64,000 bases of DNA, taken from positions 1-64,000 of the forward strand of contig CAZLIC010000007.1 of assembly GCA_964559535.1 (NCBI GenBank), given 5' to 3'. Below are positions 7,014 through 15,734 of the stretch, piece after piece. Under the pieces are notes generated by a model, which did not search any database, had not been told where the DNA came from, and saw only the letters and a program-made list of their open reading frames with translations. The DNA comes from CAZLIC01 sp964559535 (GTDB taxonomy: Bacteria > Pseudomonadota > Alphaproteobacteria > Rhodobacterales > Rhodobacteraceae). Position 1 is the first letter of the stretch, and every line of letters starts with the position of its first letter. A program made the position numbers and the translations under genes.

Positions 7014-8340
7014 GGTGCTGCTGCGCGGCGCCGTGGCGGTGGTCACGATGGACGATGCCGGGGCCGAGTTGGCCGGGGATGTGCTGATCCGCGACGGAGT
7101 GGTGGCCGCCGTCGGGCCGGGCCTGCAGGCCCCGGCGGCCGAGGTGCATTCGGTGGCGGGTTGCGTGTTGACGCCGGGGCTGGTGAACACCCATCACCAC
7201 CTGTTCCAGACGCTGACGCGGGCGGTGCCGGGCGGGCAGGATGCGCTGCTGTTCGGCTGGCTGAAGCGGCTTTACCCGATCTGGGCGAAGTTCGGGCCGG
7301 AGGAGATGTTCGTCTCGACCCAGCTGGGGCTTTCCGAACTGGCCTTGTCGGGCTGCACCACCGCGTCGGACCATTGCTATCTGTTTCCGAACGGCGCGCG
7401 GCTGGACGATACCATTCATGCCGCATGCGAGGTGGGGCTGCGGTTCCATGCGACGCGCGGGGCGATGTCGATTGGCGAATCGGCGGGCGGGCTGCCGCCG
7501 GACAGCCTTGTGGAACGCGAACCGGCCATCCTGTCCGACATGGCACGGGTGGTCGATTCCTTTCATGATCCGAACCCCGGCGCGATGGTGCGGGTGGGTC
7601 TGGCGCCCTGTTCGCCCTTCTCGGTCAGCCGCGACCTGATGCGGGATGCGGCGCTCTTGGCGCGCGAGAAGGGGGTGATGCTGCACACCCATCTGGCCGA
7701 GAACGACGAAGACATTGCTTATTCGCTGGCCAGGTTCGGCTGCCGTCCGGGGCAGTACGCCGAGGATCTGGGCTGGACGGGCGAGGACGTGTGGCATGCG
7801 CATTGCGTGAAGCTGGACGCGGCCGAGATCGGGCTGTTTGCCCGCACGCGCACCGGCGTGGCGCATTGCCCCTGTTCCAACTGCCGCCTTGGGTCGGGCA
7901 TCGCGCCGGTGCGCGCCATGCGGGATGCCGGGGTGAAGGTGGGGCTGGGGGTGGATGGCTCGGCCTCGAACGACCGGGGCAATCTGGCGGCCGAGGCGCG
8001 GATGGCGATGCTGCTGCAACGGGTTGCCCGCGGGGCGGATGCGATGAGCGCGCGCGAGGCGCTGCGGATGGCCACGCGGGGCGGGGCCGAGGTGCTGGGG
8101 CGGCGCGATGTGGGCGTGTTGGCGCCGGGGATGCGGGCGGACATCGCGGTGTGGGATGTGTCGGGCATCGACAGCGCGGGGTCGTGGGACCCGGCGGCGC
8201 TGCTGCTGGCGGGGCCGTCGCAGGTGCGCGACCTGTTTGTCGAGGGGCGGCAGGTGGTGAGAGCGGGGCAGATGGTGACGGTGGACCTGCCGCGCGTGGT
8301 GGAGCGGGCGAACCTGCTGGCGCGCAGGCTGGCCGAGTAG
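7006..8340 (+). CDS. 8-Oxoguanine deaminase-type amidohydrolase
   Basis: 444 aa, COG0402 metal-dependent amidohydrolase. Metal ligands are visible in NTHHHLF (about 63-69), LHTHLAE, HAHCVKL and the Asp of GVDGSASND. The HCPCSNCRLGSG segment is characteristic of 8-oxoguanine deaminases, which convert 8-oxoguanine to urate. An s-triazine or related hydrolase is the alternative. It overlaps hisN by 8 bp. A guanine deaminase lies 1.6 kb away in the opposite orientation, which supports a purine-base salvage role. Confidence 0.82.
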   Translation: MAEVLLRGAVAVVTMDDAGAELAGDVLIRDGVVAAVGPGLQAPAAEVHSVAGCVLTPGLVNTHHHLFQTLTRAVPGGQDALLFGWLKRLYPIWAKFGPEEMFVSTQLGLSELALSGCTTASDHCYLFPNGARLDDTIHAACEVGLRFHATRGAMSIGESAGGLPPDSLVEREPAILSDMARVVDSFHDPNPGAMVRVGLAPCSPFSVSRDLMRDAALLAREKGVMLHTHLAENDEDIAYSLARFGCRPGQYAEDLGWTGEDVWHAHCVKLDAAEIGLFARTRTGVAHCPCSNCRLGSGIAPVRAMRDAGVKVGLGVDGSASNDRGNLAAEARMAMLLQRVARGADAMSAREALRMATRGGAEVLGRRDVGVLAPGMRADIAVWDVSGIDSAGSWDPAALLLAGPSQVRDLFVEGRQVVRAGQMVTVDLPRVVERANLLARRLAE

Positions 8341-8375
8341 GGCCGTGGTTGCCCAAGACTGACGTCTGTGTGGCG

Positions 8376-8472
8376 CGCCTCCCTCCCCGCTTCGTGGGGG
8401 AGGGATGGGGAGGGGTCTTGGGCCAGGCGACGCGCGCCCCTCACCCTCTCCCACAGAGAGGGGAGGGAAGCG
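8376..8472. repeat. CCTCCCC-type intergenic hairpin repeat
   Basis: CCCTCCCC (8381-8388) pairs with GGGGAGGG (8397-8404). A second imperfect hairpin follows, in which CCCTCTCCC faces GAGAGGGGAGGG (about 8437-8467). Strand-symmetric purine/pyrimidine-rich repeats of this type occur between genes in many proteobacteria. It lies between the convergent deaminase and dehydrogenase genes and could act as a terminator. Confidence 0.55.
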
Positions 8473-8514
8473 CCTTTCCTGCAAGGCTGGCGTCCTGGCC
8501 GATGCCGCAGGGCG

Positions 8515-8592
8515 CGTGGGACAGGGGCGTGTCCCACGGTGGGACACGTGCGCCGATTGTGTGAAATCAATGGGTTACGGGCGCGTGTTAAC
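8515..8592 (-). repeat. Dispersed palindromic element, copy 2
   Basis: Reverse-strand copy of the element at 2185-2271: half-site (8515-8523), palindrome CGTGTCCCAC-G-GTGGGACACG (8528-8548), 16-bp spacer, AAATCAATGGGTTAC (8564-8578), then GTTAAC (8587-8592). Again it is between the 3' ends of convergent genes. Confidence 0.7.
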
Positions 8593-8619
8593 GGAAGATT
8601 CGCACTTTCCCTGCCCGTG

Positions 8620-9909
8620 TCAGGCCCCCGTCACCCGCCAGATCACGTTGCCCACGTCATCGGCCACCAGAAGCGCGCCATCGGCGGCAATCGCCACATC
8701 GACCGGGCGGCCGTAGGATTCACGTTCGTCGGGAGCCAGGAAGCCCGACAGGATGTCGCGCGCCGGGCCGGACGGTTTGCCGTTCTGGAATGGCACGAAG
8801 ATCACCTTGTAGCCCGAGAGTTTCGAGCGGTTCCACGAGCCGTGCTGGCCGATGACCATGCCGTCGCCGAAGCCCGGCAGGGTGCCCGCTGGCATCCAGC
8901 AGAGGCCCAGCGAGGCGGTGTGGCCGCCCAGCGCGTAGTCGGGCGTCAGCGCCTTGGCCACCATGGCGGGGTTGGCGGGAACGCGGTCATCGACGATGCG
9001 GTCCCAGTAGCACCAGGGCCAGCCGTAGAAGCCGCCGTCAACCACCGAAGTCAGGTAGTCGGGCGGGGTTTCATCGCCCAGCCCGTCGCGTTCGTTCACC
9101 ACCGTCCACAGGGTTTGGGTGGATGGTTCCCACGCCATGCCCACGGCATTGCGCAGGCCGCCCGCGAAGATGCGGATGGCTTCGGTTTTCGTGTCGAATT
9201 CCCAGATGCAGGCACGGCCTTCCTCGGCCTGCATCCCGTCATCGCCGATGTTCGAGAGCGAGCCCACGGCCACGTAGAGCTTCGAGCCGTCGGCTTTGGC
9301 CAGAAGGTTGCGCGTCCAGTGGCCGCCGGGCTTGAAGCTGGCCAGCTTGCGGGGGGTGCCGGTCTGTTTCGTGGCGCCGGGGGTGTAGGTGTAGGCCAGG
9401 AGCGCGTCTGTGTTGGCGACGTAGAGCGTGTTGCCGATCAGCACGGTGCCGTAGGGCTGGTTCAGACCGTCGAGGAAGATTTCCTGGGTTTCGGCGGTGC
9501 CGTCGCGGTTGGCGTCGCGCATCAGGGTGATGCGGTTGGGGCTGCGGCCCAGGGCGCCTGCGCGTTTCATGGTGGCCTGCATGGCCAGGTCGAAGGGGCC
9601 AGAGATGCCGCCCGCGACGAACATCGCCTCGGCCGTGAGCACGTCGCCGTTGGGCAGGACCGTGAGCGAGCGGGGGTGGTCAAGTCCGGCGGCGAAGGCG
9701 TTCACCTTCAGGCCGGGGGCGGCGGTGGGGGTGTGGCCGGGCGCCCAGCCGCGGGCGCTGGGCATCTTCAGCGTGGGGATGCCCTGCTTGCGGGCGGCGG
9801 GGATGGCGGGGGCCGGGCCTGCGGCCTGTGCGGGCGGCGGGCCCTTGTGGCGCAGGGGGATCATGGCGCCGCCGATGGCGGCGGTGATGCGGGCGACGAG
9901 GTTCATCAT
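8620..9909 (-). CDS. PQQ-type sugar/sorbosone dehydrogenase-like beta-propeller
   Basis: 429 aa. It has an N-terminal hydrophobic segment (likely export or anchor) and an Ala/Pro-rich linker. The propeller domain starts near GLDHPRSLTVLPNGDVLTAEA and ends SYGRPVDVAIAADGALLVADD. This is the soluble glucose/L-sorbosone dehydrogenase family, normally periplasmic and PQQ-dependent, although PQQ use is not proven by sequence. AGGAGG precedes the ATG at 9909. The second ATG at 9906 is possible. It is on the same strand as the guanine deaminase, 58 bp downstream of it. Confidence 0.87.
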   Translation of the reverse strand: MMNLVARITAAIGGAMIPLRHKGPPPAQAAGPAPAIPAARKQGIPTLKMPSARGWAPGHTPTAAPGLKVNAFAAGLDHPRSLTVLPNGDVLTAEAMFVAGGISGPFDLAMQATMKRAGALGRSPNRITLMRDANRDGTAETQEIFLDGLNQPYGTVLIGNTLYVANTDALLAYTYTPGATKQTGTPRKLASFKPGGHWTRNLLAKADGSKLYVAVGSLSNIGDDGMQAEEGRACIWEFDTKTEAIRIFAGGLRNAVGMAWEPSTQTLWTVVNERDGLGDETPPDYLTSVVDGGFYGWPWCYWDRIVDDRVPANPAMVAKALTPDYALGGHTASLGLCWMPAGTLPGFGDGMVIGQHGSWNRSKLSGYKVIFVPFQNGKPSGPARDILSGFLAPDERESYGRPVDVAIAADGALLVADDVGNVIWRVTGA

Positions 9910-9967
9910 AGCGGGCCTCCTGATTTCGCGCGCACCATAGCGGGGTGGGGCGGGAAGGGAAGGCGGG

Positions 9968-11242
9968 TCAGACGGGCCGACCGCCGATCCAGGTGGCGCG
10001 GATGGCGCGGTCATCGCCCATCATGATCGTCGGGAACAGCGCCTGCCACAGGGTTTCGGCCCGGGCGGTGGCCTGGGCGATGGCGGGGGTGCTGGCGAGG
10101 TCGATGACCGTCAGGTCGGCCTCCATGCCGGGGGCGATGTTGCCGATGCGGTGGTCGGCGTGCAGGGCGCGGGCCGAGCCCTGGGTGGCGAGCCACCAGA
10201 GTTGCGCGGGGTGCAGGGCCTGGCCGCGCAGCTGCGCCACCTCGTAGGCGGCGGCCATGGTGCGCAGCATCGAGAAGCTGGAGCCGCCGCCGGTGTCGGT
10301 TGCCAGCCCGACGCGCAGGGTTTGGGCGAGCGACATGTCGAACAGGCCCGAGCCGATGAAGGTGTTGGACGTGGGGCAGTGGACGAGGGAGGCCCCAGCC
10401 TCGGCCAGCCGGTCGCGTTCGCGGGCGGTCAGGTGGATGGCGTGGCCATAGACGGCGCCCTGCCGCAAGAGGCCCTGCGATTCATAGGTATCCAGATAGT
10501 CGCGCGACTGGGGGAACAGGTCGCGGACCCAGGCGATTTCGTCGGTCTGTTCCGAAAGGTGCGTCTGCATCAGGCAGTCGGGGTATTCGCGCCAGAGCTG
10601 ACCGAGGGCCGCCAGTTGTTCGGGGGTGGAGGTGGGCGCGAAGCGGGGGGTGATGACGTAGGAAAGGCGGTCTGTGCCGTGCCATTTTTCCAGCAGTGCC
10701 TTGCTTTCGTCGTAGGCCGACTGTGCGGTGTCCTTCAGGCCGCCGGGCGCGTTGCGGTCCATGCAGGTTTTCCCGGCATAGAGGCGCATCCCGCGGGACT
10801 GTGCGGCGGCGAAGATGGCCTCCACGCTGGCGGGGTGGATGGTGGCGTAGGTGCAGACGGTGGTGGTGCCGTGGGCGGTGACAAGGTCGAGGTAGCGGTT
10901 CGCGATGGTGGCAGCATAGTCGGGGTCGGCGAAGCGCATTTCCTCGGGGAAGGTGTAGTCGTTCAGCCAGTCGATCAGCCGCTTGCCCCAAGAGGCGATG
11001 ATGGCGGTTTGCGGGTAGTGGACATGGGCGTCGATGAAGCCCGCCGAGATGAGCGCATGGCCATAGTCGGTGACGCGGGCCTGCGGATGGCGGGTGCGCA
11101 GGGTGTCGGCGGGGCCGGTGGCCATGATGCGGCCGTTGTCGACCAGCACGGCCCCGTGCGTGTCGTGGCGGGCGGCACCGGGGCCCTGTTCGAAGGGGTC
11201 GCCGGCAAAGCGCAGCACCTGTCCCAGAAGAAGATCGGCCAT
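9968..11242 (-). CDS. guaD: Guanine deaminase
   Basis: 424 aa. Converts guanine to xanthine. Motifs in order: FIDAHVHYPQT (zinc His pair), MQTHLSEQTDEI, YGHAIHLT, and ATDTGGGSSFSML near the C-terminal zinc Asp; PGG within CMDRNAPGGLKD is also typical of bacterial GuaD. Start MADLLLGQVLRFAG at 11242. A much longer open frame reaching 13378 is a GC-rich artefact covering mgtE and the cyclo-ligase on the other strand. With the 8-oxoguanine deaminase nearby, the area looks like purine-base salvage. Confidence 0.93.
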   Translation of the reverse strand: MADLLLGQVLRFAGDPFEQGPGAARHDTHGAVLVDNGRIMATGPADTLRTRHPQARVTDYGHALISAGFIDAHVHYPQTAIIASWGKRLIDWLNDYTFPEEMRFADPDYAATIANRYLDLVTAHGTTTVCTYATIHPASVEAIFAAAQSRGMRLYAGKTCMDRNAPGGLKDTAQSAYDESKALLEKWHGTDRLSYVITPRFAPTSTPEQLAALGQLWREYPDCLMQTHLSEQTDEIAWVRDLFPQSRDYLDTYESQGLLRQGAVYGHAIHLTARERDRLAEAGASLVHCPTSNTFIGSGLFDMSLAQTLRVGLATDTGGGSSFSMLRTMAAAYEVAQLRGQALHPAQLWWLATQGSARALHADHRIGNIAPGMEADLTVIDLASTPAIAQATARAETLWQALFPTIMMGDDRAIRATWIGGRPV

Positions 11243-11359
11243 CGTTTCACCCGTTTTTCCGCAGCCTAGGCGGCGCGGCGCGTGGGGTAAACGCGCAAGG
11301 CTTGCGTTCAGGCGCGAAACAGCTTCCGGTGCCCGAAAGGTAATCGACGGGGGGCACCG

Positions 11360-12721
11360 ATGGCAGAGCAGGGCGACACGCCGCTGGATGCCCGGCGGGT
11401 GGCCGATGTGCTGGAGGCGGTCGAGGCGGGCGACGCGGCCCGGCTGTCGGCCCTTCTGGAGCCGCTGCACGCGGCCGACATCGCCGATCTTCTGGAACAG
11501 ATCGGGCCGTTCGAGCGGCGCGCCTTTCTGGCGCTGTGGTCGGGCGAGATGGATGGCGACATCCTGTCGGAGATCGACGAGGCGATCCGCGACGAGGTGG
11601 TCGAGGCGCTGCCGGCTGCGGTGTTGGCCGAAGCGGTGCGCGATCTGGAAACCGACGACGTCGTCGACCTGATCGAGAACCTGGAAGAGCCCGAGGCGCA
11701 GCGGGCGGTGCTGGCGGCGCTGGACAGTGCCGACCGGGCCGCGGTCGAGGCGGCGCTGGCCTGGCCCGAGTATTCCGCGGGCCGCCTGATGCAGCGCGAA
11801 GTGGTGGTGGCGCCGACGCACTGGACCGTAGGCGAGGCGATTGACCACCTGCGCGGCGCCGACTGGCTGCCCGACCAGTTCTACCACGTGATCCTGGTGG
11901 ACCCGCGCATGGCGCCGGTGGGCTATGTGACGCTGGGGCGGGTGCTGAGTTCGCGACGCGACGTGGCGTTGACCACCATCACCGAGGACAGCTTTCGCAC
12001 GGTGCGCGCCGACGAGAGCGAAACGGATGTGGCCTATACCTTCAACCAGTATCACCTGATCTCGCTGCCGGTGGTGGATGCCGGGGGCCGACTGGCCGGA
12101 GTGATCACCATTGACGACGCGATGAACGTGCTGGACGAAGAGCACGAGGAGGACATGCTGCGTCTGGCGCATGTGGGCGACGAAGAGAGCCTTTCGGACG
12201 GGCCGCTGGCCACGGCGCGGCAGCGGCTGCCCTGGCTGGTGATCAACCTGATGACGGCGTCGCTGTCGGCGCTGGTGATTTCGGTCTTTGCGGGCACCAT
12301 CGAGGCCATTGTGGCGCTGGCCGCGCTGATGCCGATTGTCGCCTCGACCGGCGGGATCGCGGGCACGCAGTCGCTGGCCGTCGCCGTGCGGTCGCTGGCG
12401 ACGCGCGACCTGACGGCAGCCAACGCGCGCCGGGTGGTGCTGCGGGAACTGGCGGCGGGGGCGATGAACGGGGTGGCGCTGGCCCTGCTGCTGGGCACGG
12501 CGGGGGCGCTGATCTTCCGGGATGCGCGGATCGGCGTGGTGCTGGGCATGGCGATGATCGTGAACCAGATCGTGGCGGCGCTGGGCGGCGTGCTGGTGCC
12601 CCTGACGATGGAGCGGCTGAAGCTGGACCCGGCGCTGGCCTCGGGCACCTTTGTGACCACGCTGACGGATGTGATGGGGTTCTTTGCCTTTCTGGGGCTG
12701 GCGACATGGGTGCTGATGTGA
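11360..12721 (+). CDS. mgtE: Magnesium transporter MgtE
   Basis: 453 aa. It has an N-terminal alpha-superhelical domain (about 1-135, rich in HAADIADLLE-type repeats), a CBS-domain pair (about 135-260), and a C-terminal domain with five transmembrane segments (about 285-453) containing SLAVAVRSLATRDL. In the family, cytoplasmic Mg2+ binding to the acidic N and CBS domains closes the channel. Here the acidic residues are abundant. The last 16 bp overlap the cyclo-ligase gene. Confidence 0.95.
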   Translation: MAEQGDTPLDARRVADVLEAVEAGDAARLSALLEPLHAADIADLLEQIGPFERRAFLALWSGEMDGDILSEIDEAIRDEVVEALPAAVLAEAVRDLETDDVVDLIENLEEPEAQRAVLAALDSADRAAVEAALAWPEYSAGRLMQREVVVAPTHWTVGEAIDHLRGADWLPDQFYHVILVDPRMAPVGYVTLGRVLSSRRDVALTTITEDSFRTVRADESETDVAYTFNQYHLISLPVVDAGGRLAGVITIDDAMNVLDEEHEEDMLRLAHVGDEESLSDGPLATARQRLPWLVINLMTASLSALVISVFAGTIEAIVALAALMPIVASTGGIAGTQSLAVAVRSLATRDLTAANARRVVLRELAAGAMNGVALALLLGTAGALIFRDARIGVVLGMAMIVNQIVAALGGVLVPLTMERLKLDPALASGTFVTTLTDVMGFFAFLGLATWVLM

Positions 12722-13266
12722 CGCTGGACGAGGTGAAGGCGGCGGCGCGGAAAGAGGCCTTCGCGCGGCGCAAGGTGGCCTTTGCGGCGGGGCAGGGCGA
12801 GGCGGCGCGGTGGCTGGGCGAAGTGCTGGCGCCCCATGCGGGCAAGGTGCTGGCAGGCTACATGCCGATGCGCACCGAGATGGACCCGCTGCCCGCGATG
12901 GCCGGGTTTCCGGGCCGGGTCTGCGTTCCGGTGGTGCCGGGCAAGGCGGTGCCGCTGCAGTTTCGCGCATGGACGGTCGATGTGCCGATGGTCGATGGCC
13001 CGTTCGGGGCGCGGGTGCCTGCGCGGGGCGACTGGCTGGTGCCGCAGGTGCTGATCGTGCCTTTGCTGGCCTGGGACCGGCTGGGGTTCCGGCTGGGCTA
13101 TGGCGGGGGATACTATGACCGCACGATCCAGGGATTGCGGGCAGCGGGCGGGTGCGTGGCGGTGGGGTACGGCTTTGGGGCGCAGGAGGTTGACGCGGTG
13201 CCGATCGACGGGTTCGACCAGCGGCTGGATGCCATGGTGACCGAGCGGGGGGTGACATGGTTCTGA
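12706..13266 (+). CDS. 5-Formyltetrahydrofolate cyclo-ligase
   Basis: 186 aa. It converts 5-formyl-THF to 5,10-methenyl-THF with ATP. The C-terminal signature GFRLGYGGGYYDRTI (about 125-139) is diagnostic, and the N-terminal KAAARKEAFARRK resembles the nucleotide-binding KxxxR segment. It starts inside the end of mgtE (16-bp overlap) and its stop overlaps the start of the next gene by 10 bp, so the three genes form a tight operon. Confidence 0.93.
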   Translation: MGADVTLDEVKAAARKEAFARRKVAFAAGQGEAARWLGEVLAPHAGKVLAGYMPMRTEMDPLPAMAGFPGRVCVPVVPGKAVPLQFRAWTVDVPMVDGPFGARVPARGDWLVPQVLIVPLLAWDRLGFRLGYGGGYYDRTIQGLRAAGGCVAVGYGFGAQEVDAVPIDGFDQRLDAMVTERGVTWF

Positions 13267-13832
13267 GGACACTGGTTCTGCTGGGCCTGCTGGCGGGGCC
13301 CGCCGGTGCCGGGTGCCTGCCCGAGGGCCGGACGCCGAAGCGGGTGATGTTCGAGGACGGGCAGGTGGTGGAAGGCATCCGCCGCGATGGGAAAAGGCTG
13401 ACCTACACGTCCTCTCCCACGCCTGGAACGACGTACCGGACGGAAGCGCTGTGGGGGCTGTACGTGACCCGCATCTCCACCAACGGTCCGGGCACCCGGT
13501 ATGACTGGCAGGGGAGCAACCTGCCCGATCCGTCCGATCTGGTCGTCAGGCAACCGGTTGTTGCCCGCGCGGTGATGACGTCCGGGGACGGCAGGTGGGA
13601 CTATTCCAAGACCGTCCGGCTGATCGGGCCGGACAGTATGGAGGTTGCCGGATGCCGGTATGACGTGCTTCGGATCGCCGTGCGCGAGGGGACGCCCGAA
13701 GGCCCCACCGTCGAGGGCGAAATCTGGCTTGACCCTGACCGGCTGGTGGTCTGGGCCACGAATATGCGCATCCTTGGCAACGGCGGCAAGGTGGAGCGCG
13801 AGCAGTCCTCGCGCGCTTTTGCCGCCGACTGA
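13257..13832 (+). CDS. Secreted hypothetical protein
   Basis: 191 aa, family not recognised. A signal peptide is evident (MVLRTLVLLGLLAGPAGA, cleavage near residue 18), directly followed by a Cys, so it could be a lipoprotein or a periplasmic protein. The rest looks like beta-rich strands without known motifs. It overlaps the cyclo-ligase gene by 10 bp. It ends 2 bp from the convergent AAA ATPase gene. Confidence 0.75.
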   Translation: MVLRTLVLLGLLAGPAGAGCLPEGRTPKRVMFEDGQVVEGIRRDGKRLTYTSSPTPGTTYRTEALWGLYVTRISTNGPGTRYDWQGSNLPDPSDLVVRQPVVARAVMTSGDGRWDYSKTVRLIGPDSMEVAGCRYDVLRIAVREGTPEGPTVEGEIWLDPDRLVVWATNMRILGNGGKVEREQSSRAFAAD

Positions 13833-13834
13833 GG

Positions 13835-15184
13835 CTACTTCGCGATCTTTTCCTGACGCACGAACATGTTGCTCCAGGCGCGGTCGATCAGATCTGGCGA
13901 CATCTGGTAGGGGATGCGTTCGTATTCGCAGACGGCGATCATCTGGTCGATCAGGAAGTTCGGCATGTAGTTGGCGTAGTTGTCGCCGATGGTGGGGAAT
14001 TTCACCTTCATCAGGTGCACCAGCGCGGTTTCGTCCAGCGGCATCTTCTTCTTGCGCGCCACCATGGCAAAGATCTTCAGGAAGTTTTCCTGGCTTGGTC
14101 CCTCGATCTTGATCTTGAAGAAAATCCGGCGAAGTGCGGCGCCGTCGAAGATTTCGTTGGGGTGGAAGTTGGTCGAGAAGATCACCAGCGTGTCGAAGGG
14201 CAGGGTGAATTTCTCGCCCGATTGCAGGGCCAGAATGTCGCGGCCCTCTTCCAGCGGCACGATCCAGCGGTTCACCAGTTTCTGCGGCGGTTCCACCTGG
14301 CGGCCAAGGTCGTCGACGATGAACACGCCGCCGGTGGATTTGAGCTGCAGGGGTGCCTGGTAGGTGCGCGCGGTGGGGTTGTACTTCAGGTCCAGCATGT
14401 CGAGCGTCAGTTCGCCGCCGGTGATGACGGTGGGGCGTTCGCAGTAGACATAGCGGTTGTCGAAGCGGTTCGAGGTGCGGCGCAGGCTGCCCGGATCGTC
14501 GATGGCCTGTTCGGCCGACTTGTGCACGATGGGGTCATAGACGGTGATGACCTGGCCCGAGTATTCCAGTGCGCGGGGGATGTAGATCTTGTCGCCCATC
14601 GCGTCGCGGATGCCGTTCGAGATGGTCGACTTGCCGTTGCCGGGCGGGCCGTACATCAGGATCGACCGGCCCGAGGTGATGGCGGGGCCGAGGTTGGCCA
14701 GCAGGTCGGGCGGCAGGATCAGGTGGCCCATCGCCTTCATCAGCTGGTCGCGCGACAGCTTGATGTCGCGCACCGACTGCCGTTTGACCTGAATCTTGTA
14801 GGCCTCGAGCGGCACCGGCATCGCGCCGTAGTATTCCGACTGCGCCAGCGCATCGAGCGCCCGCGCCTTGCCGCCATCGGTGAGCTGGTAGCCCATCTCG
14901 TTTCCGCTGGTCGCGTGCAGCGTGCCCGTGGCTTCCAGCAGGCGCTGGCCGCGGGCCATGTCCACCAGCTCCTGCACCACCGGCACCGGCACGCACAGCA
15001 CGCCCGACAGTGCCGACACCAGATCGAGGTTGGTGCGGAACATGGTCTTCAGCAGGATGTCGCGCATCATCACCACCGACAGCCCGACCTCGTTCAGGTT
15101 GCGGGGGGCAGGCGGCGGCTGGACGCCGGGCTTTTCGACAGGGGCGCCGGCGGGCGTGGTGGGGGGCGTGACCTGGACGTTCAT
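13835..15184 (-). CDS. AAA-type ATPase at the end of the Tad operon
   Basis: 449 aa. It has a Pro-rich N-terminus (1-28) and a winged-helix-like region (30-110). An AAA P-loop domain follows, with Walker A GPPGNGKST (about 179-187) and a Walker B-like FIVDDLG near 270, and a sensor-like FSTNFHPNE. AGGA precedes the ATG. It is the last gene of the cpaE-to-tadV run, 46 bp after prepilin peptidase. It is not a core Tad component, and its role in pilus function is inferred only from position. It is not TadA, which is present separately. Confidence 0.8.
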   Translation of the reverse strand: MNVQVTPPTTPAGAPVEKPGVQPPPAPRNLNEVGLSVVMMRDILLKTMFRTNLDLVSALSGVLCVPVPVVQELVDMARGQRLLEATGTLHATSGNEMGYQLTDGGKARALDALAQSEYYGAMPVPLEAYKIQVKRQSVRDIKLSRDQLMKAMGHLILPPDLLANLGPAITSGRSILMYGPPGNGKSTISNGIRDAMGDKIYIPRALEYSGQVITVYDPIVHKSAEQAIDDPGSLRRTSNRFDNRYVYCERPTVITGGELTLDMLDLKYNPTARTYQAPLQLKSTGGVFIVDDLGRQVEPPQKLVNRWIVPLEEGRDILALQSGEKFTLPFDTLVIFSTNFHPNEIFDGAALRRIFFKIKIEGPSQENFLKIFAMVARKKKMPLDETALVHLMKVKFPTIGDNYANYMPNFLIDQMIAVCEYERIPYQMSPDLIDRAWSNMFVRQEKIAK

Positions 15185-15230
15185 GGGTGATCCTTGGCCG
15201 AGGGGGCTTTGTTTCCCCCTTGGCACCGGA

Positions 15231-15734
15231 TCACGGCATCAGTTGGGCAGCAAAGGGGTGAAAGATCAGCGTACCGGCCAAAGCCAGCCCCATCGGGAAT
15301 TTCTTGTGTCCGAAAGACACCCAATCGGCCGTGGCGCCACGCACGGCCGGCACGGCGCCGGCCAGCCGGTGGCTGGTGAAGGCGGCCAGCAGGCAGGCGG
15401 CAAACAGCATCATCACCAGGCGGATGTCGGCCCCGGTGAAGAAGGGGGCCATGGCGGCCGCGAACTTGGCATCACCCGCCCCGACAAGGCCCACGGACGA
15501 CACCACAAAGCCCACGACCAGCACGATGCCCATCAGCGCAAAGCCCCAAAGCCAGATCTCCAGCGGCACCGCCAGCCAGCCCACGGCGGCCCAGACCGCC
15601 GCCAGCGACAGGACGGCCTTGTTCGGAATCTTCATGAACTTCATGTCGGACCACGAGACCCACAGGGCGATGGGCAGCGTGGCGGGCAGGAACCACAGGA
15701 AATCGGCGGGGTTGGCGGCGGGAATGGGCAGCAT
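15231..15734 (-). CDS. cpaA: Prepilin peptidase, TadV/CpaA (A24 family)
   Basis: 167 aa integral membrane aspartic peptidase that cleaves Flp prepilins. The two catalytic Asp motifs are visible: SDMKFMKIPN (about 29-38) and GAGDAKF (about 84-90). It has several transmembrane segments and lacks the N-methylation domain of larger PilD enzymes, as is normal for TadV. Start and preceding stop overlap as TGATG with the TPR lipoprotein gene, implying translational coupling. Confidence 0.93.
   Translation of the reverse strand: MLPIPAANPADFLWFLPATLPIALWVSWSDMKFMKIPNKAVLSLAAVWAAVGWLAVPLEIWLWGFALMGIVLVVGFVVSSVGLVGAGDAKFAAAMAPFFTGADIRLVMMLFAACLLAAFTSHRLAGAVPAVRGATADWVSFGHKKFPMGLALAGTLIFHPFAAQLMP

Noticed and set aside
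9968..13378. Very long open frame of more than 1100 codons on the minus strand
   Set aside because: Only the part up to 11242 is guanine deaminase. The rest is antisense to mgtE and the cyclo-ligase gene, with Arg/Pro/His-rich translation typical of shadow frames in GC-rich DNA.
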